A stretch of DNA of 64,000 nucleotides from Mycobacterium branderi (GCF_010728725.1 NZ_AP022606.1:3968001-4032000); one strand, 5' to 3'. Shown: positions 13,301-27,200, counted from the stretch's first letter. Numbers and translations: made by a program. The notes: a model not told the origin generated them from the letters alone.

Positions 13301-16300
13301 TCGGCGTCCCGGTGGTGCCGGAGGTGTAAATCAGATACGCGATGTCCTCGGGGTCGGGTGCCGGTAGTGCGGTGTTGGGTTGGCTCTGCACAGCAGGATC
13401 CCGGACATCGATGACCGCCAGCTTGTGCCCGTCGAACCGGTCGGCCAGCTCACTCGTGGTGATCACCGCTACCGGAGCGGCATCGGCGAGCAGGAACTCC
13501 AGGCGCGCCCCCGGTGCCGCTACATCGATCGGCAGATAGGCCGCGCCGGTCTTGAACACCGCGAGCATTGCCACGATCGCTTCAGCCGAGCGTGACATCA
13601 GTAGCGCCACACACTCCCCCCGGCCGGCGCCGTAGCGAACAAGTAAGTGCGCCAACCGATTTGCTGCCTCATCTAGCTGCCGGTATGTCCACGCCTGCTC
13701 ACCGCAGCTGATCGCCACCGACGCCGGGGCGCGCTCGACCTGTGCGTCGAACAACCCCGGAACCGGCACCGCGGAAACGGTGGGCCGAGTCAACGCGGCG
13801 CGATTCCCGACCTCATCCAGCCGGGCGCGCTCGCTCTCGTCGAGCACATCGATCGCCGACAGACGCCGGGTCGAGTCGGCGGTCATTGCCACCAATACCC
13901 GGCGCAACCGTTCGATCAGTGTTTCGATGCTGGCCGCGTCGAACACGTCGGTCCGAAATTCCACCGCTCCGCCGATCCCGGCTGGCTCACCGGTCTCACT
14001 CCAGCGTTCGGCCAGCGAGAATGTCAAATCCATACGGGCAGACCGGGTTTCGATGGGTAACGGCGCGACGTCGAGGCCCCCCGAAGCTAGTCCGGCGATG
14101 GGGTGATCGTGTTGCCCCGGGAGGTTTTGCCAGGCGAAGGACACCTGCACCAAGGGGTGATGGGTCAGGCTTCGGGCCGGGCGGAGTCGCTCGACCAGCA
14201 CTTCGAAGGGAACGTCCTGGTGCTCGTAGGCGGCCAGGCTGCGCGCTCGCACCTGCGCCAACACCTCGGCAACGCTGGGATCCCCGGCCAAATCCACCCG
14301 CAGTACCAGGGTGTTGACGAAGAACCCCACCAGGTCATCGAGTGCGGGGTCGCGGCGTCCGGCGATCGGGAACCCCACCGTCACATCGGAACTGGCGCTG
14401 AGCTTCGATAGCAGCACCGTGAGGGCGGCCTGGATCATCATGAAACTGGTCGCGTTGTGCTGGCGAGCCATCCGCGTCACCCGCTGCTGCAACTCGGCTG
14501 GCCACTCGATCGCCACACTGGCGCCACGCTGATCGGCGACCGGCGGGTAGGGCCGGTCGGTGGGCAGTTGCAGCCGCTCGGGCATCCCGGCCAAGGCGTC
14601 CTGCCAGTAGGCCAGCTGGGCGGCGATCGGGCTGGCGCTGTCGTCGAGGTCACCGAGTTGCTCGCGCTGCCAGAGCGTGTAGTCGGCGTACTGCACCGCC
14701 AACGGCGCCCAGTCAGGGGCTTTCCCTGCACACCGGCTGGCATAGGCCACCCCCAGATCGCGTGTCAGCGGGTTGATCGACCAGCCGTCGGCGGCGATGT
14801 GGTGCACCGCCACCACCAGCACGTGTTCATCGTCGGAAATGCGGAAAAGCGTTGCACGCAACGGGATTTCGCGAGCCAGATCGAACATGTGGCGTGCCGC
14901 TGCGCCGATGGCTTCCTCCAGCCGAGCCGCCGACCAGCTGCCGGCATCGACAATGTCCCAGCCGAAGTCGGCCCGCTCCACCGAGATCACCACTTGCCTG
15001 GGCGTTCCCTCGGGCGCCGGGAACTGTGTCCTCAGGCTCTCGTGGCGCCCCACTACGTCGGCTAGCGCTGCACCCAACGCGTCGGGATCAAGGCGGCCAC
15101 GCAACTGCAACGCCGCCGCCAGGTTGTAGACCGGGGATGGCCCCTGCAACTGTTCGAGGATCCACAACCGGTTTTGGGCATACGACAACGGAATCACCGC
15201 CGGCCGCTCCACCGGCACCAACGGCTCAAGCCGATCGTCATCCCTGCCGACACGCGACGCCAACTGGGCAACTGTGGGTGCCTCGAACACCGACTGCACC
15301 GAAAGACGGGCACCCAGGCCGGCATTGACGGCGGCAATCACGCGCATCGCCGAGATGCTGTCGCCGCCGAGGTCGAAGAAGGAGTCGTCGATCCCGACCC
15401 GCTCGACTGCGAGCACTTGGGCATAGATGCCGGCCAGAATTCCCTCGATTGCGTTGCCCGGTTCCCGGTGCCGGCTGGCGGAGTATTCCGGTGCGGGTAG
15501 GGCGCGGGTGTCGAGCTTGCCGCTGACAGTCAACGGCAGCGCATCCAACACCACCACGGCTGCGGGCACCATGTAGGCGGGCAACCGCTCGGCCAGTTTT
15601 TCGCGGATGCCCGTCGGATCCGCTGTCCCGGTGACATAGCCGACCAGGCGTTTATCACCCGGGCGGTCCTCGCGGGCGATCACCACCGCCTGCTCGACTC
15701 CGTCCAAACTGCTTAATACCGCCTGGATTTCACCCAGCTCGATGCGATAGCCGCGGATCTTGACCTGCTCGTCGGCGCGGCCCAGATAATCCAGCTGACC
15801 GTCTGCGCGCCAACGCACCAAATCCCCGGTGCGATACATGCGTTGCCCCGGCGCCCCGAACGGGCACGCCACAAACCGCGACCCGGTCAATGCGGCCCGG
15901 TGCACATAGCCAACTCCCACCCCGCGACCGGCCACATACAACTCACCGATCATCCCCACGGGGACTGAGTGCAACCACCCATCCAGCACAAACAATGCCG
16001 CGGTCGAAACCGGCGCACCAATCGGCGGCACCCCGGTCCCCGCGGTCAGCGGCGCACTCATCGCCGCATACACCGTGGCCTCCGTCGGGCCGTAAGCGTT
16101 GATCACCACCCGCCCCGGTGCCCACCGATCCACCACCTCCGCCGGGCACGCCTCTCCCCCAAGCAGCAACGCCACCGACTCCAGACCATCCGGAGGCAGC
16201 GCAGCGACCGCCGACGGGGTCTGGGTCAGCACGCTGATCTGTTCAGCAATCAGCAAGTCGCGCAAGTCTTCCGGTGAACCCGCCACCGATTCGGGCACCA

Positions 16301-18275
16301 CCACCAGCCGCCCACCACTTAGCAGCGCTGCCCAGATCTCCCACACCGAAAAGTCGAACGCATACGAATGGCACTGTGTCCACACTTGCGCTGCCGGCAG
16401 CTGTACAGGCAGCGTCTCCGCCACGTGGGTGAGGTTGCGGTGACTGACCGCCACCCCCTTGGGCGCCCCGGTAGTGCCCGAGGTGTAGATGATGTAGGCA
16501 ACGTGGTCAGCCGCGGGGGCCGGCAACGCTGTGCACGGATAGTTGCGGATCGCGGGGTCGTCGATATCGATGACCAGTAAATCCTGCGCGTCGAGCCGGT
16601 CGGCCAGATCGGCTGTTGTGATCGCCGCGATCGGGGCGGCATCGGCCATCATGAACCCGATCCGGGCCGCCGGCAGCGCCGGGTCGATCGCCAGGTAGGC
16701 CGCACCGGCCTTGAGCGCCGCCAACATTGCCACGATCGCCTCAGCCGAACGCTCCAACAGCAGCGCCACACACCGTCCCGGGCATTCACACCGGGCAGTC
16801 AGCAGTTGCGCCAACCGGTTCGCAGCCTCGTCAACGTCGCGGTAGGTCCACGAACGCTCACCGCAGCTGATCGCTATCGCGTCCGGGGTCTTGGCGACCT
16901 GCGCGGCGAACAACACCGGGACCGAGTTCGCGGGGAGGGTGGACCCAGTCAACGCCGCGCGGTTGCCGAGCTCATCCAGTTGGGCGTGCTCAGCCTCATC
17001 GAGCAGATCGACCGATGAGAGCCGCCGTGACGGGTCGGCGGTCATCGCCACCAGCACCCGCTGTAACCGGTCGACGAGCGCCTCGATGCCCGCCGCGGTG
17101 AACACCTCGCCGTCGTATTCGATCCGAAGGCCCAGTTCGCGGCCCGGCTGGGCTTGCACGGTCAGCGGGTAGTGGTTGTGCTCGCGGGTGGTGACCTCGC
17201 TGATGGACAATTCGTGGGCGCCCGACACCGCCGCGGCGTCGATCGGATAATTTTCGTAGACGAACAAGGTGTCGAACAGTTTGTCCTGACCGGTGATTCG
17301 GTGAATCTCGCTGAGCGCGACGTGTTGGTACTCAAGGGTGTCGTTGTGGGCGCTTTGCAGCTGGGCGACGAGGTCTGCGGTGGTGGTTGTCGGCGTGATC
17401 TTCGCCCGCACCGGCACCGTATTGATGAACAGCCCCACCATCGATTCCGCGCCGACTACGTCGGCAGGCCTAATCGAGACCACGGCGCCGAATGCGACGT
17501 CATGTTGACCGGTCAGCCACATCAGCAGTTGCGCGTAGGCGCACTGCAGCACGATGTTTACGGTCGTGCGGTGTGAGCGGGCCAACTCGCGAAGCGCCTG
17601 CGTGAGATCCTCTGGCACACAAAATGATTCCACGAGTCGGGGTCCCAGCCTCATCCGGTCCGGCGGGCCCACGAGGGTCGGGGCGTCAAAACCGGCCAGG
17701 ACCTCACCCCACGCCGCCTGTGCGGCCATGCGATCCCGACCAGTCAGCCAGGTAACGAAGCTGCGATACCGCGGGGGTGCGGGCAGTCGCTGCCCGTAAT
17801 AGCTGGCGAATATTTCTCGCACGAGGATCGGCAGCGACCAGCCATCCATAACGATGTGATGGTTGGTCAAAACAAGCCGGTGCCGATCCGGTGCGGTGCG
17901 GATCAGGGCCGCCCGAAACGCCGGCCGGTCGGTCAGATCCCTGACTGCCGCACGCTCCTCGGCGCACAGCTGCTCGATGCGCTCATCGATGTCGGCGTCC
18001 CCGGGTCCCAGCTCGACACACCGCCACCCGGGCGCTGGATCGGCCGGAATGAGTTGCACGGGCTCGTCGAACCGTTCGTAGAAACGGGCCGCCAGGTGGG
18101 GATGACGACCGATCACCGTCTGCAGTGCGTTGCGCAGCCGATGCGGGTCGAGCGGACCTGTCACCGAGATAGCCAGCTGCACCGCATACACGTCGTCGCT
18201 TGCCTGCGCGGTGCTGGCATGAAAGAGCAGCCCCTGCTGCAGGGGCGTCAGCGGCAGTACGTCAGCGATCCGCAT
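2214..18275 (-). CDS. NRPS subunit 2 (modules 5-9), frameshifted near its 3' end
   Basis: A giant non-ribosomal peptide synthetase that adds residues 5 onward to the chain made by subunit 1. Domain order: C(D-donor)-A5-PCP, C-A6-PCP-E, C(D-donor)-A7-PCP, C-A8-PCP, C-A9. It starts directly with a condensation domain ([20 protein letters not shown]), as expected for a subunit receiving a D-configured chain from the epimerisation domain that ends subunit 1. The ATG at 18275 overlaps the upstream gene's stop by 14 bases, so translation is probably coupled; no strong ribosome binding site is visible. The last ~35 residues of this frame (after WEIWG) are out of frame: one G is missing from a run at 2316-2320, and the true sequence ([15 protein letters not shown]) continues in the next frame to base 1. 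Without that frameshift the protein exceeds 6,000 residues. It could be a genuine pseudogene, but an assembly error in a homopolymer is likelier. Confidence 0.93.
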   Translation of the reverse strand: MRIADVLPLTPLQQGLLFHASTAQASDDVYAVQLAISVTGPLDPHRLRNALQTVIGRHPHLAARFYERFDEPVQLIPADPAPGWRCVELGPGDADIDERIEQLCAEERAAVRDLTDRPAFRAALIRTAPDRHRLVLTNHHIVMDGWSLPILVREIFASYYGQRLPAPPRYRSFVTWLTGRDRMAAQAAWGEVLAGFDAPTLVGPPDRMRLGPRLVESFCVPEDLTQALRELARSHRTTVNIVLQCAYAQLLMWLTGQHDVAFGAVVSIRPADVVGAESMVGLFINTVPVRAKITPTTTTADLVAQLQSAHNDTLEYQHVALSEIHRITGQDKLFDTLFVYENYPIDAAAVSGAHELSISEVTTREHNHYPLTVQAQPGRELGLRIEYDGEVFTAAGIEALVDRLQRVLVAMTADPSRRLSSVDLLDEAEHAQLDELGNRAALTGSTLPANSVPVLFAAQVAKTPDAIAISCGERSWTYRDVDEAANRLAQLLTARCECPGRCVALLLERSAEAIVAMLAALKAGAAYLAIDPALPAARIGFMMADAAPIAAITTADLADRLDAQDLLVIDIDDPAIRNYPCTALPAPAADHVAYIIYTSGTTGAPKGVAVSHRNLTHVAETLPVQLPAAQVWTQCHSYAFDFSVWEIWAALLSGGRLVVVPESVAGSPEDLRDLLIAEQISVLTQTPSAVAALPPDGLESVALLLGGEACPAEVVDRWAPGRVVINAYGPTEATVYAAMSAPLTAGTGVPPIGAPVSTAALFVLDGWLHSVPVGMIGELYVAGRGVGVGYVHRAALTGSRFVACPFGAPGQRMYRTGDLVRWRADGQLDYLGRADEQVKIRGYRIELGEIQAVLSSLDGVEQAVVIAREDRPGDKRLVGYVTGTADPTGIREKLAERLPAYMVPAAVVVLDALPLTVSGKLDTRALPAPEYSASRHREPGNAIEGILAGIYAQVLAVERVGIDDSFFDLGGDSISAMRVIAAVNAGLGARLSVQSVFEAPTVAQLASRVGRDDDRLEPLVPVERPAVIPLSYAQNRLWILEQLQGPSPVYNLAAALQLRGRLDPDALGAALADVVGRHESLRTQFPAPEGTPRQVVISVERADFGWDIVDAGSWSAARLEEAIGAAARHMFDLAREIPLRATLFRISDDEHVLVVAVHHIAADGWSINPLTRDLGVAYASRCAGKAPDWAPLAVQYADYTLWQREQLGDLDDSASPIAAQLAYWQDALAGMPERLQLPTDRPYPPVADQRGASVAIEWPAELQQRVTRMARQHNATSFMMIQAALTVLLSKLSASSDVTVGFPIAGRRDPALDDLVGFFVNTLVLRVDLAGDPSVAEVLAQVRARSLAAYEHQDVPFEVLVERLRPARSLTHHPLVQVSFAWQNLPGQHDHPIAGLASGGLDVAPLPIETRSARMDLTFSLAERWSETGEPAGIGGAVEFRTDVFDAASIETLIERLRRVLVAMTADSTRRLSAIDVLDESERARLDEVGNRAALTRPTVSAVPVPGLFDAQVERAPASVAISCGEQAWTYRQLDEAANRLAHLLVRYGAGRGECVALLMSRSAEAIVAMLAVFKTGAAYLPIDVAAPGARLEFLLADAAPVAVITTSELADRFDGHKLAVIDVRDPAVQSQPNTALPAPDPEDIAYLIYTSGTTGTPKGVAVTHRNITQLLGSLDAGLPVAGAWSQSHSLAFDVSVWEILAPLLRGGRVVVIPESVTASPDDFHDMLVAGQVDVLTQTPSAVQVLSPEGLESTALVMAGEACPAEVVDRWAPGRVMLNAYGPTETTMCVAVSAPLGAGCGVVPIGSPVAGAALFVLDAWLRPVPVGVVGELYVAGAGVACGYVRRSPLTASRFVACPFGDPGQRMYRSGDLVSWRADGQLDYLGRADEQVKIRGYRIELGEIQAVLSGLDGVEQAAVVAREDRPGDKRLIGYITGTADPTGMREKLADRLPAYMIPAAVVALDAMPLTPNGKLDTRALPAPEYADADRYRAPGNAIEEILAGIYAQVLGLERVGVDDSFFDLGGDSISAMQVVARARAAGLSCRPRDVFVEQSVAGLARVVTVVDGGAGAVDEGIGPVAATPIMHWLHDIGGPTDQFNQAMLVQAPAGVTPADVIVVLQALLDRHPMLRARLNDDGALYVSEPGSVAAESCLHTVEMLGDEALIAARSRLNPAGGVMLRALWVSKSCQLVVIVHHLAVDAVSWGILLEDLNIAWAQHRSGQPAHLPMIGTSFARWAALLADHAVRPAVVDHADIWRQTLNVRPALPAPQPAADTYETAAHFAVALDADTTGMLLGEVCAALHAGIHEILLIALGLAMAEFTGAAPVGIDVEGHGRHEELAPGLELSHTVGWFTTKYPVALAVAGPSWSQVANGEPGLGALVKNAKEQLRALPDGLTYGLLRYLNPDVDLAGSDPVIGFNYLGRVSAGPDAGSGEGWRLCADGASLIGAVAAVATPLAHTVELNAATVDSGNGARLHANWTWAQSVLTHDQISELSRLWVEALAGICSHVQSGGGGLTPSDIAPARLSQQQIDGLQQQHQIADILPLTPLQQGLLFHASAAQGSDAAAYAVQIQITLSGVLDPDRLRAAVQTVVTRHPNLIAHFCDQFDEPVQLIPADPVAPWTYIELDGAGDVGVDEQLRLVCAGERTAVGDLGHQPGFRAALIRVTDDRNRLVLTNHHIVLDGWSLPIVLQELFASYHGERLPAPGSYRRFITWLAERDVDAARAAWREVLAGLETPTLVAPPHRLDLGARGVKTSRMPAATARAVTELARSQHTTVNTVLQGAFAQVLMGLTGQHDVVFGAAVSGRPPEMAGAESMVGLLINTVPVRATITATTTTVELLTQLQLAHTNTLEHQHLALNEIHRVSGHEQLFDTLIAYENYPVDAAALAPGGQELAITDIDFSETNHYPLTVQAVPGPELGLRVEFDTGVFDAAGIDGLIERLGRVLLAMTAEPTRPLSSIDVLDDAGHARLDQIGNRATLTRHAPPAVSIPAAFTAQVVRVPEAVALSSDSRSWTYRQLDEASNRLAHLLAAQGAGPGKCVALLLPRSARAVVAMLAVLKTGAAYLPIDPAHPASRIEFMLTDAAPIAAITTADVSERLAGHGLLVIDVDDPAVDAQTSTAPPAPEPDEIAYLIYTSGTTGVPKGVGVTHRNVTQLLETLDADLELAGQVWTQCHSLAFDFSVWEIFGALLYGGRLVVVPDAVARSPEDLHELLVSEQVTVLSRTPSAFYALQTADAVSPERGRQLKLETVVFGGEALEPQRLRTWLHNHPGSPRLINMYGITETTVHASFREIASADAYINASPIGVPLAHLAFFVLDGWLRPVPAGLVGELYVAGTGLGCGYVRRAGLTASRFVACPFGEAGQRMYRTGDLVCWGADGQLDYVGRADEQVKIRGYRIELGEIQAALAGLDGVEQAVVIAREDRPGDKRLVGYVTGTADSAGIREKLGQRLPGYMIPAAVVALEALPLTVNGKLDTRGLPAPEYADSDRYRAPGNAIEEILAGVYAQILGLERVGVDDSFFDLGGDSLSAMRLIAAVNTGLDTGVSVRTLFEAPTVAQLADRVGGEASARQPLTAVERPGVIPLSFAQSRLWFLNRFEGGVATYNMPTAFRVSGPLDLAALDAAIDDVVARHEPLRTILPDIDGVPFQKVLPAKAGMWRRGEAAVVSVPEQDVAGELMALAGYRFDLSAEIPIRAQIYSVAPDQHVVGIVVHHIAFDGWSLAPMVRDIGEAYRARRQGRAPQWAPLAVQYSDYTLWQRGRFGELDDRDSPIAAQLAYWEQALAGMPERLQLPTDRPYPPVADYRGATVAIDWSAELQQRVRDVAREHNATSFMVIQAALAVLLSKLSASSDVAVGFPIAGRSDPALDELVGFFVNTLVLRVELVGDPTFAQLLTQVRRRSLAAYEHQEVPFEVLVDRLNPTRSLTHHPLFQVMLAWQNFAGADNNLAGGLALADDLDVAPLPVETHTARMDLVFHLAERWNQAGQPAGICGELEFRTDVFDPASIETLLGRLQRVLVIMTADPAQRLSSMDLLDPDEHAGLDRWGNRSVLAQPAAAPVSIPVLWAAQVARTPEAAAVSFEGRSMTYRDLEEAANRLAHLLAAHGAGPGHCVALLFSRSAEAVAAMLAVLKTGAAYVPIDPTLPAARIGVILADAAPTAVLTTTGLAGLLDGHDLPVIDVGDPEVQAQPCTALPAPGPDNIAHIIYTSGTTGTPKGVAITHRNVTQLFDSLDVGLPAAGVWSQWHSYGFDVSVWEIWGALLRGGRLVVVPEPVARSPEDLHALLVAEHVTVLNQTPSAVAVLSPEGLDSVALLVGGEPCPAEVVDRWAPGRVMINAYGPSETWYTALSAPLAPGSGVVPIGSPVPGAALFVLDGWLRPVPAGVVGELYVGGRGVACGYWRRAALTGSRFVACPFAGTGMPGQRMYRTGDLVRWGADGQLVYVGRVDEQVKIRGYRIELGEIQAALAGLDGVEQAAVIAREDRPGDKRLIGYVTGTADPAQIRAQLAERLPAYMIPAAVMVLQTLPLTLNGKLDRRALPVPEYTTGEYRVPQTQTEQIVAEVFANVLDVDRAGLDDDFFALGGDSLIATRVSARLQLALGRQVPVRYLFEASTVEGLAQYLDRHRGGPAGPPLRPMPRPERIPLSYAQSRLWFLDQLQGPLPIYNLAAPLRLRGRLDADALGAALADVVGRHESLRTLFTAPEGIPQQLVLPPERADFGWDVVDATGWPASQLAEAIGAAARHTFDLTTDIPLRARLFRVSDDDHVLVIAVHHIAADGWSITPLAYDLNVAYANRCAGRPPDWTELAVQYVDYTLWQRAQFGDLGDSHSPIAAQVGYWEQALAGLPERLQLPTDRPYPPTADYRGADVTVDWPTELQQRVRDMARQHNATSFMVIQAALAVLLSKISASSDVAVGFPVAGRRDPALDDLVGCFFNTLVLRVDLAGDPTVADLLAQVRRRSLAAYEHQDVPFEVLVERLNPTRSLTHAPLVQVVLAWQNFPWQHNGPATGLALGDLQVAPMSVETRTARMDLAFSLGERWTETGEPAGISGTVEFRTDVFDAASIEALAERLRRVLVAMTADPTRALSSLDLLDESEHARLDELGNRAVLTQPATTPVSIPALFAAQAAKTQDAVALVCGEQRWTYRELDEAANRLAHLLAAHGAGPGNCVALVFSRSGDAIVAMLAVLKTGAAYLPIDPAQPPARIAFTLADAAPIAAITTAALADRLTGYDLLVVDVDDPAVAVQPSTAALPAPDANDIAYIIYTSGTTGAPKGVAITHRNVTHLMASLHPGLAAPEQGWTQCHSLAFDFSVWEIWGRCCMVGDWLWCPSRSPARPPISMRYWSVKKSAS
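4400..7545 (-). other. NRPS module 8: C - A8 - PCP (specificity unassigned)
   Basis: The condensation domain ~7540-6190 differs from its siblings ([13 protein letters not shown] near 7125; [18 protein letters not shown]). A8 ~6090-4650 reads [11 protein letters not shown], one residue shorter than the other domains at the pocket. The signature is approximately D-V-W-N-L-G-A-W-Y, which I cannot assign. The carrier ~4620-4410 is also divergent ([18 protein letters not shown]). Confidence 0.75.
7565..10665 (-). other. NRPS module 7: C(D-donor) - A7 (Thr) - PCP
   Basis: Condensation domain ~10660-9360 ([13 protein letters not shown] near 10235). A7 ~9300-7815 has signature D-F-W-S-V-G-M-V-H, which matches the well-known Thr code (DFWNIGMVH and variants). 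A7 is visibly a different lineage from its neighbours: [14 protein letters not shown] replaces NAYGPTETT, and there is a longer [18 protein letters not shown] stretch. The carrier is ~7790-7570 ([10 protein letters not shown]). A Thr side chain could serve as a site for cyclisation or glycosylation, but nothing here shows that it is used. Confidence 0.82.
10690..15220 (-). other. NRPS module 6: C - A6 (Phe-like) - PCP - E (D-residue)
   Basis: Condensation domain ~15215-13850 ([13 protein letters not shown] near 14805), A6 ~13760-12320 (D-V-W-T-V-A-A-M-C), carrier ~12300-12090 ([11 protein letters not shown]), epimerisation domain ~12065-10700. The epimerase active site reads [13 protein letters not shown], which fits the HHxxxDxxSW pattern of active epimerases; GFNYLGRV is also present. 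Third D-residue of the peptide. Confidence 0.8.
15250..18275 (-). other. NRPS module 5: C(D-donor) - A5 - PCP
   Basis: The condensation domain ~18275-16990 is of the D-donor type ([13 protein letters not shown] near 17860) and opens the subunit. A5 ~16930-15490 has signature D-F-W-T-L-G-A-V-Y, identical to module 2. The carrier is ~15460-15255 ([10 protein letters not shown], serine near 15360). No epimerase, so the same amino acid as residue 2 but in L-form. Confidence 0.8.
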
Positions 18276-21200
18276 ATTGGCGCTGCAGCTCGTCGATCTG
18301 TTGCTGGCTAAGAGAGACAGCGATATCGGAGGGCGTTAACCCTCCTCCACCGCTTTGGACGTGGGCGCAGATGCCAGTCAGGGCGTCAAACCATAGCTGG
18401 CCGAGCCGACTAACGTCCGTTCGATCTAAGGCGGTGGGCGCCCATGTCCAGTTGGCGTGCAGCTGCGGACCGGAATCCGTGTCGATGGTGCCGGCGTTGA
18501 GCTCCACGGTGTGGGCCAAGGGCGTCGGTACCGCCGCTGCGGCGGCGGCGACGGACAAGCCGTCCGGGCTGACGCGCCACATGACCTCGGTAGCCTCGGC
18601 CGCGGCCGCGCTCAGCCGTCCCAAGTAGTTGAACCCGATCGACGGATCCGATTCGACGAGATCGACCTCGGGGTTGAGGTAGCGCAGCAGACCGTAGGTG
18701 AGCGGATCGGGCAGGGCACGAAGCTGCTCCTTGCCGTCCTTGATCAGTTCTCCCAGGACCGCCTCACCGGCGACCACCTGCGCCCAGGACAGTCCACCGA
18801 GGGCCAACGACACCGGGTACTTGGTGGTGAACCACCCCACCGTGCGCGACAGGTCCAGATCGGAAGCCAGCTCTTCGAACCGGCCGTGGCCCTCGACGTC
18901 GACGCCGATCGGCGTCGCGCCATTGGCCAAAAATTCCGACCACGCCAGCGCGAATGCGATCAACAAGACCTCGTCGACCCCCGCATGAAATGCCGCGGGC
19001 ACCTCACCCAGCAGCAGCCGGGTGGTCTCCATATCGAGCTTCACCGATAGATGCGCGGCATTGGCATAGGTATCCCGCTCGGGCTGCACCGCTGGCAGCA
19101 CTGCGGGGACCGCCGCCACCTGCTTCCAGGCATCGGCCTGCGCTACCACCCCCGGGGCGTGCGCATGCTCAGCCAATAGCGACGCCCATCGGGCAAACGA
19201 CGTTCCGCCCGCGGGCAGCTCTACCGGGTGTCCGCTGCGGTGCTGGGCCCAGGCGATGTTCAAGTCCTCCAACAGGATTCGCCACGAAACCCCGTCGACG
19301 GCCAGGTGGTGAATGATCAACACCAGCTGACTCGCCGAGGTGACCCACAGCGCGCTCAGCATCAACCCGGCGCTCGGATTCAGCCGCGACCGGGCAGCCA
19401 CTACAGCCTCATCAGAGAGCACGCTCATCACGTGCAGGCAGCCGCGTGCATCGACCGAGCCGGCCTCGGGCACGTGGAGTGACCATTCCCCGGCGGCGTC
19501 GTGGTCGACGCGTACCCGCAACATGGCATGTCGATCCAAGAGGGCCTGCAACATGACCACGACGTCGGCCTCGCTCACCCCTGCCGGGGCCGACACCACC
19601 ATCGTCTGGTTGAACTCATCGACGGGGCCGTCCACGCTTGCCAGCCAGCGCATGATCGGGGTCGCGATGACCAGCCCGATGCCCTCATCGACCACGCCGG
19701 ACGGGGCCTCGGCCACGACCGCCACCCGGGCCAGCCCGGCCACGGTCTGCTCGACGAACACATCGCGCGGCCGACAGTGCACGCCAGCTGCCCGGGCACG
19801 GGCTACCACCTGCATCGACAAAATGCTGTCGCCACCTAGATCGAAGAAGGAGTCGTCGACCCCGACCCGATCCATACCGAGCACCTGGGCGTAGATGTCG
19901 GCCAGGATCTCCTCGATGGCGGTGCTTGGCGCCCGATATGCACCGGCGGTAGCGGTGTAGTCGGGTGTGGGGAGGGCGTGGGTGTCGAGTTTGCCGTTGG
20001 GGGTTAGTGGTAGTGCGTCGAGTGTGGTGATGGTGGTGGGGATCATGTAGGTGGGTAGTCGGTCGGTTAGTGCGGTTCGCGCGGCGGTGGGGTCGGCGGT
20101 TCCGGTGATGTAGGCGGTGAGGCGTTTGTTGCCGAGGTGGTCTTCGTGGGTGGTGATTGCGGCTTGTTCGACGCCGTCCAAAGCGTTTAGGGCGGTTTGG
20201 ATTTCGCCGAGTTCGATGCGGTAGCCGCGGATTTTGACTTGTTGGTCGGCGCGGCCCAGGTAGTGCAGTTGTGTGTCGGGGGCCCAGCGGGCGAGGTCTC
20301 CGGTGCGATACATGCGTTGTCCGGGTGTGCCGAACGGGCAGGCCACAAAGCGTGATGCGGTCAGCGCTGCGCGGCGCAGATAGCCGATGCCGACGCCACG
20401 GCCGGCCACGTAGAGTTCGCCGAGCACTCCGGCGGGCACCGGGCGCAGCCACGGATCCAGCACGAATAGTGCTGCCCCGGGCACCGGGGCGCCGATGGGC
20501 ACCACCGCGGCCCCGGGTGCCAGTGGGGTGCTGATGGCCACGCACATGGTGGTTTCGGTGGGGCCGTAGGCGTTGAGCATCACTCGTCCGGGTGCCCATC
20601 GGTTGGCCACGTCGATGGGGCAGGGTTCTCCGGCCATCACCAGCGTGGTGGACTGCAGGGCGTGGGGTGAGAGCAGGCCTATCGCTGTGGGGGTTTGGGT
20701 CAGCACGTTGACCTGTTCGGCGGCCAGCAGGTGGTGTAGTTGTTGTGCGTCGTCGAGCGGTTCGGGCATCACCACTAGGCGCCCGCCGCGCAGCAGGGCC
20801 CCGAAGATTTCCCATACCGAGACGTCGAAGGCCAACGAATGACACAGCGCCCAAATGCCCGTCGCGGGCAGGCCGGCGTCTAAGCAGGCCAACAGTTGGG
20901 TCACGTTGTGGTGGGTGATCGCCACTGCCTTGGGCACCCCGGTGGTGCCCGAGGTGTAAATCAGATACGCGATGTCTTCGGGGTCGGGTTCCGGCAATGC
21001 GGTGTTGGGTTGGGTCGTGATGGCTGGATCGTCGAGATCGATGACGGCAAGCTCGCTTTGGTCGAGTTCTGCGCCTAGTCCGGCGTGGGTGATCGCGGCG
21101 ATCGGTGCGGCATCGGTGAGCATGAACGCCCGACGCGCCGCCGGCAGGGTCGCGTCGATGGGCAGGTAGGCCGCGCCGGTTTTGAGCACCGCCAGGATCG

Positions 21201-24200
21201 CCACGATCGCCTCGGCGCAACGCCGCACCAGCACCGCCACACATTGCCCGCTGCGCGCCCCGCGTGCAGACAACAAGTGCGCCAACCGATTCGAGGCCTC
21301 ATCAAGCTCGCGATACGACCACGACCGCCCACCACAGCGCAACGCCACCGCTTCGGGTGTCTTGGCCACCTGTGCGGCAAACAACCCCGGAATCGACACC
21401 GACACCGCGGGTTGGCTCAACACACGGCGATTACCGACCACATCCAGACGCGCACACTCGGACTCCCCGAGCACATCCACCGACGACAACACCCGCCGCG
21501 GATCAGCAACCATCGCCACCAACACCCGCACCAACCGCTCGATCAGTGTCTCGATACTTGCGGCGTCGAACACGTCGGTGCGGAACTCCACCATGCCGCT
21601 AATCCCGTCGGGTTCACCGGCCTCGGTCCAACGTTCGGCCAACGAGAACGCCAAATCCCAGCGGGCGTTCTGGCTTGGCACCGGCATCGACGCGACGCGC
21701 AGATCACCCAGCTCCAGCCCAGCGGCGGGGTCATTGTCGTGCCAGTTCTGCCATGTCAGCGCCACCTGGAACAGGGGGTGATGGGCCAGGCTTCGGGCAG
21801 GGTTGAGCTTCTCCACCAGCACCTCAAAGGGCACATCCTGGTGCTCGTACGCGGCAAGGCTGCGCTGCCGCACCTGGTCCAGCAACTCGGCGACAGTGGG
21901 ATCGCCGGCCAGCTCAATTCGCAGTACCAAGGTGTTGACGAAAAACCCCACCAGCCCATCCAGCGCGGGATCACCGCGCCCGGCGATGGCGAACCCCACC
22001 GCCACATCGGAGCTGGCGCTGAGTTTGGACAGCAGCAGCGCCAACGCCGCCTGGATCACCATGAAGCTGGTCGCGTTGTGCTCGCGGGCCACCCGCGCCA
22101 CCCGCTGCTGCAACTCGGCCGGCCAGTCCACGGCCACACTTGAGCCGCGGTGATCGGCCACCGCCGGATAGGGCCGATCGGTGGGCAGTTGGAGTCGCTC
22201 GGGCATCCCGGCCAGCGCCTGCTCCCAGTAGGCCAGCTGCGCGGCGATGGGGCTGTCGTCGTCGGCCAGGTCGCCCAGCAGTGCCCGCTGCCACAGTGCG
22301 TAGTCGGCATACTGCACCCGCAGGGGCTCCCAGGCGGGAGCCCGTCCGGCACACCGGCTGGCATACGCCACGCCCAGGTCAGCAACCAACGGGGTGATCG
22401 ACCAGCCGTCGGCGGCGATATGGTGCATCACCGTCACCAGCACATGTTCGTCATCGGCGAGCCGGAAAAGTGTTGCACGCAAGGGGATTTCGGTGGCCAA
22501 ATCGAAGCTGTGACGTGCCGCCGCGCCGATGGCCTCTTGCAGCCGGGCTTCTGGCCAGCCGCCGGCATCGACGATGGCCCAACCGAATTCGGCCCGCTCG
22601 GGCGGCACCACCAGCTGCTGGGGTATACCCCCGGGCGACGCAAACAGCGTGCGCAGGCTTTCATGACGCCCAACCACATCGACCAGCGCCGCACCCAGCG
22701 CCTCGACATCAAGTGCGCCACTTAACTGCAACGCGGTCGCCATGTTGTAAACCGGCGACGGCCCCAGTAACTCATCGATGAACCACAACCGCTGCTGGGC
22801 ATACGACAACGGCACCACCGCGGGCCGCTCCACCGCCAGCAACGGCGGCAGCCGACGTGATCCCACACCGATACGGCCCGACAACCGGGCAACCGTGGGC
22901 GCCTCGAACACGGCGCGCACCGAAAGATCGGCGTTCAGTGCGGCGTTGATCGCCGAGATCAGGCGCATCGCCGAAATGCTGTCGCCACCTAGATCGAAGA
23001 AGGAGTCGTCGACGCCGACCCGATCCATACCGAGCACCTGGGCGTAGATGTCGGCCAGGACCTCCTCGATGGCGCTGCTTGGCGCGCGATACACACCGGC
23101 GGTGGCGGTGTAGTCGGGTGCGGGCAGGGCGCGGGTGTCGAGTTTGCCGTTGGGGGTTAGTGGTAGTGCGTCGAGTGCGACCACCGCGGCGGGGATCATG
23201 TATGCGGGCAGCCGATCGGCCAGTGCGGTTCGCGCGGCGCCGGGGTCGGCGGTTCCGGTGATGTAGCCGATGAGGCGTTTGTTGCCCAGATGGTCTTCGC
23301 GGGCGACGACCGCGGCCTGTTCGACGCCGTCGAACCCACTGAGTGCGGCCTGAACCTCGCCGAGTTCGATGCGATAGCCGCGGATCTTGACCTGCTCATC
23401 GGCGCGGCCGAGGTACTGCAACTGCCCGTCGGGGCCCCAGCGCACCAGATCCCCGGTGCGGTACATGCGTTGTCCGGGCGCCCCAAACGGGCACGCGACA
23501 AATCGCGATGCGGTCAACGCCGCGCGGCGCACATACCCGATCCCGAGGCCGAGACCGGCCACGTACAGCTCGCCGACGATCCCGGCAGGTACCGGCCGCA
23601 ACCACTGATCCAGCACAAACAATGCCGCGGTGGGTACCGGTCTACCGATCGGCACTACCCCCGACCCAGCTACCAATGGCGCACTAACCGCCACGCACAT
23701 CGTGGTCTCGGTCGGGCCGTAGGCGTTGAGCATCACCCGCCCGCGCGCCCACCGATCCACCACCTGGGTTGGGCATGCCTCACCCGCCATCACCAATGTG
23801 AGCGAATCCAAATCATCAGTCGAGAGCGCCGCCGCCGCTGACGGGGTCTCGGTGAGCACGCGGACCGATTCGCCGACCAGCACGTCGTGGAAGTCATCCG
23901 GTGAGCGGGTCACCGACTCGGGCACCACCACCAGGCGCCCACCACGCAGCAGCGCCATCCAGATCTCCCACACCGAGACGTCGAACGCATAGGAATGACA
24001 CTGGCTCCACACCTCTCCCGCCGGGAGGCCAGCATCCAGTGATTCCACCAGCTGGGTCACGTTGTGGTGAGTGATGGCAACGCCTTTGGGGGTGCCGGTG
24101 GTGCCGGAGGTGTAGATCAGGTAGGCGATGTCGTCGGGGCGCGGCGCCGACGGTGCCGTACCGGGTTGGGTGCCAACAGCGGGGTCGTCGACCGCGATGA

Positions 24201-27200
24201 TCACCACGTCATGGCCGTCTAGTCGTCCGGCCAGGCCAGCGGTGGTGATCGCGGCGATCGGCGCGGCGTCGGCCAGTAGGAACCTGATCCGGGCCGCCGG
24301 TACCGTCGGGTCGATCGGCAGATAGGCCGCCCCGGCCTTGAGGACTGCCAGGATGGCGACGATCGCCTCAGCCGACCGCTCCAGCAGCACCGCCACACAC
24401 TCACCGGGGCCCACACCGTGGCCGGCCAGCAAGTGCGCCAAGCGGTTGGCGGCGTCGTCGAGCTCCCGATAGGTCATGGAGCGGCCGCCGAAGATCACTG
24501 CCGCCGCCTCCGGGATGCGGGCCACCTGGGCGGCGAACAACACCGGAATCGATACCGCATCGGTTGCGACCCGACTCAACACTGCGCGGTTGCCGATCTC
24601 ATCCAACCGGGCGTGCTCATGCTGATTGAGCAGATCTAGCGACGACACCCGCCGGGCCGGGTCCGCGGTCATGGCCGCCACCACCCGCAGCAACCACTCG
24701 ATGAGCAGTTCGATGGTTTCCGCTTCGAAAACGTCGGTGTCGTATTCGACGCGAAGGCCCAGTTCGCTGCCCGGCGTGGCTTGCACCGTGAGGGGGTAGT
24801 GGTTGTATTCGCGGCCGGTGAAATCGGTGATGGCCAACTCGTGGTCAGCCACCAATGCTGCGGTGTCGATCGGGTAGTTCTCGTACACGAACAAGGTGTC
24901 GAACAGCTGTCCGTGACCGGTGATCCGGTGGATCTCGCTGAGCGCCAAATGCTGGTGGTCAATGGTGTCGTTGTGCGCGCGCTGCAGCTGGTCCAGCAGG
25001 TCTGCGCTGGTGGTGGCCGGCGTGATTTTCGCCCGCACCGGGATCGTGTTAATCAGAAGGCCCACCATCGATTCCGCGCCGGCCAACTCGGCTGGCCTCC
25101 CGGAAACAACCGTGCCGAAGGCGACATCATGCTGGCCGGTCAGCCACATCAGCAGCTGCGCGAAGGCGCCGTGCAGCACAGTGCTGACTGTGGTGTGAGA
25201 TGACCGGGCCAGCTCGCTAACGGCCCGCGTGGTTTCCTCAGGCAGCTGAAAAGATCTGACGCTTCGCGGCCCCAGCCCTAACCGCTGCGCGGGGGCGACC
25301 AGGGTGGGGGTATCGAATCCGGCGAGCACCTCCCGCCAAGCCGCGTGGGCGGCACGAAGGTCTCGGTCGGCCAGCCAGGTGATAAACCTGCGATACGAGA
25401 CCGGTGCGGGTAGGCGCTGCCCGTAATAGCTGGCGAATATCTCCCCCAGCAGGATCGGCAGCGACCAGCCATCGAGCACAATGTGGTGGTTGGTCAGCAC
25501 CAGCCGGTGCCGCTCCTCTGCGATGCGGATCAACGCCACCCGAAACCCCGGCCCGTCGGCCAGATCACAGACCGCGCCACGTTCGGCGGCGCAAATTTGC
25601 TCGATTTTCTCCCCGACATCGGCGCCGTCGGCTTCCAGCTCGACATACGTCCACCCCGGTGCGGGATCGGCCGGGATGATCTGCACCGGCTCGTCGAATT
25701 CTCGGCAGAATCGTGCCGCCAGGTGAGGGTGGCGATCGACCACCGTGTGCACCGCATCGCGCAGCCGACGGGCGTCGAGACGGCCGCTTAATGAGAGATC
25801 CAGCTGCAAGGCATACACATCGTCGTGGCTGCCGCGCGCGGTGCCTGCGTGAAAGAGCAGGCCCTGCTGCAGGGGAGTCAACGGCAAAATATCGGCGACG
25901 TGATGCCGCTGGTCCAGCTCGTCGATCTGATCCTGGCTCAGACGGGCCGGCGCGATATCCGAGGGCGTCAACCCGCCGCCACCGTGCCGGACATGCGCGC
26001 AGACACCGCCCAAGACGTCAAACCACAACCGGCTCAACCTGCTGACCTGCGCGCGATCCAGCGCCGAGGGTGCCCACGTCCAGTTGGCGTGCAGCTGCGG
26101 GCCGATCTCGGTGTCCACCGTGACGGCATTGAGCTCCACGGTGTGCGCCAAGGCTATGGGCACCGCGGTGGCGGCGGTCGGCGACAAGCCGTCTGGGCTG
26201 ACCCGCCACAGCTGGTCAGAGAGCTCGGAGGCCGCGCCCAGCCGCCCCAGGTAGTTGAATCCGATCGGCGGGTCGGACTCGGGCAGGTCCACGTCGGGGT
26301 TCAAATAGCGCAGCAGACCGTAGCTCAGCGGATTGGGCAGGGCGCGAAGCTGTTCTTTGGCGGTTTTGATGACCCGCCCCAGGGGCGTTGCGCCGGTGGT
26401 CACCTGCGCCCAGGACAGTCCACCGACGGCCAACGACACCGGGTACTTGGTGGTGAACCAGCCCACCGTGCGCGACAGATCTAGGTCGGCGGCCAGCTCC
26501 TCGAACCGGCCGTGGCCCTCGACGTCGACGCCGATCGGCGTCGCGCCGTTGCCCAAAAATTCCGTTACCGCCAATCCGAACGCGATCAACAAGACCTCAT
26601 GAATGCCGGCGTGAAATGCCGCGGGCACCTCGCCGAGCAGAAGCCGGGTGGTCTCCACATCGAGCTTCACCGACAGATGCGCGGCGCTGGCATACGTATC
26701 CCGCCCGGGTTGCACGGCGGGCAGCGCGGCCGGGGCTGCCGCCACCTGCTTCCACGCATCGGCCTGCCCTACCACCCCCGGGGCGTGCGCATGCTCGGCC
26801 AGCAGTGAGGCCCACCGGGCAAACGACGTCCCGCCCGCCGGTAACGTCACCGGGTGTCCGTTGTGATGCTGGGCCCAGGCGATGTTCAAGTCTTCCAATA
26901 GGATTCGCCACGAAACCCCGTCGACGGCCAGGTGGTGAACGATCAACACCAGCTGACTGGCCGAGGTGACCCACAGCGCGCTCAGCATCATCCCGGCGAG
27001 CGGGTTCAGCCGCGACCGGGCCGCCACCAGCGCGTCGTCGGACAGCATGTCGATCGTCTGTAGACACGCGCTGGCGTCGGCCGAGCCGGCCTCGGGCACC
27101 TGCAGTGACCACCCTCCGGCGCCGTCAATGCCGGCACGCACCCGCAACATCGCATGCCGATCCAGCAACGCCTGCAACAGGACCACCACATCGGCCTCGG

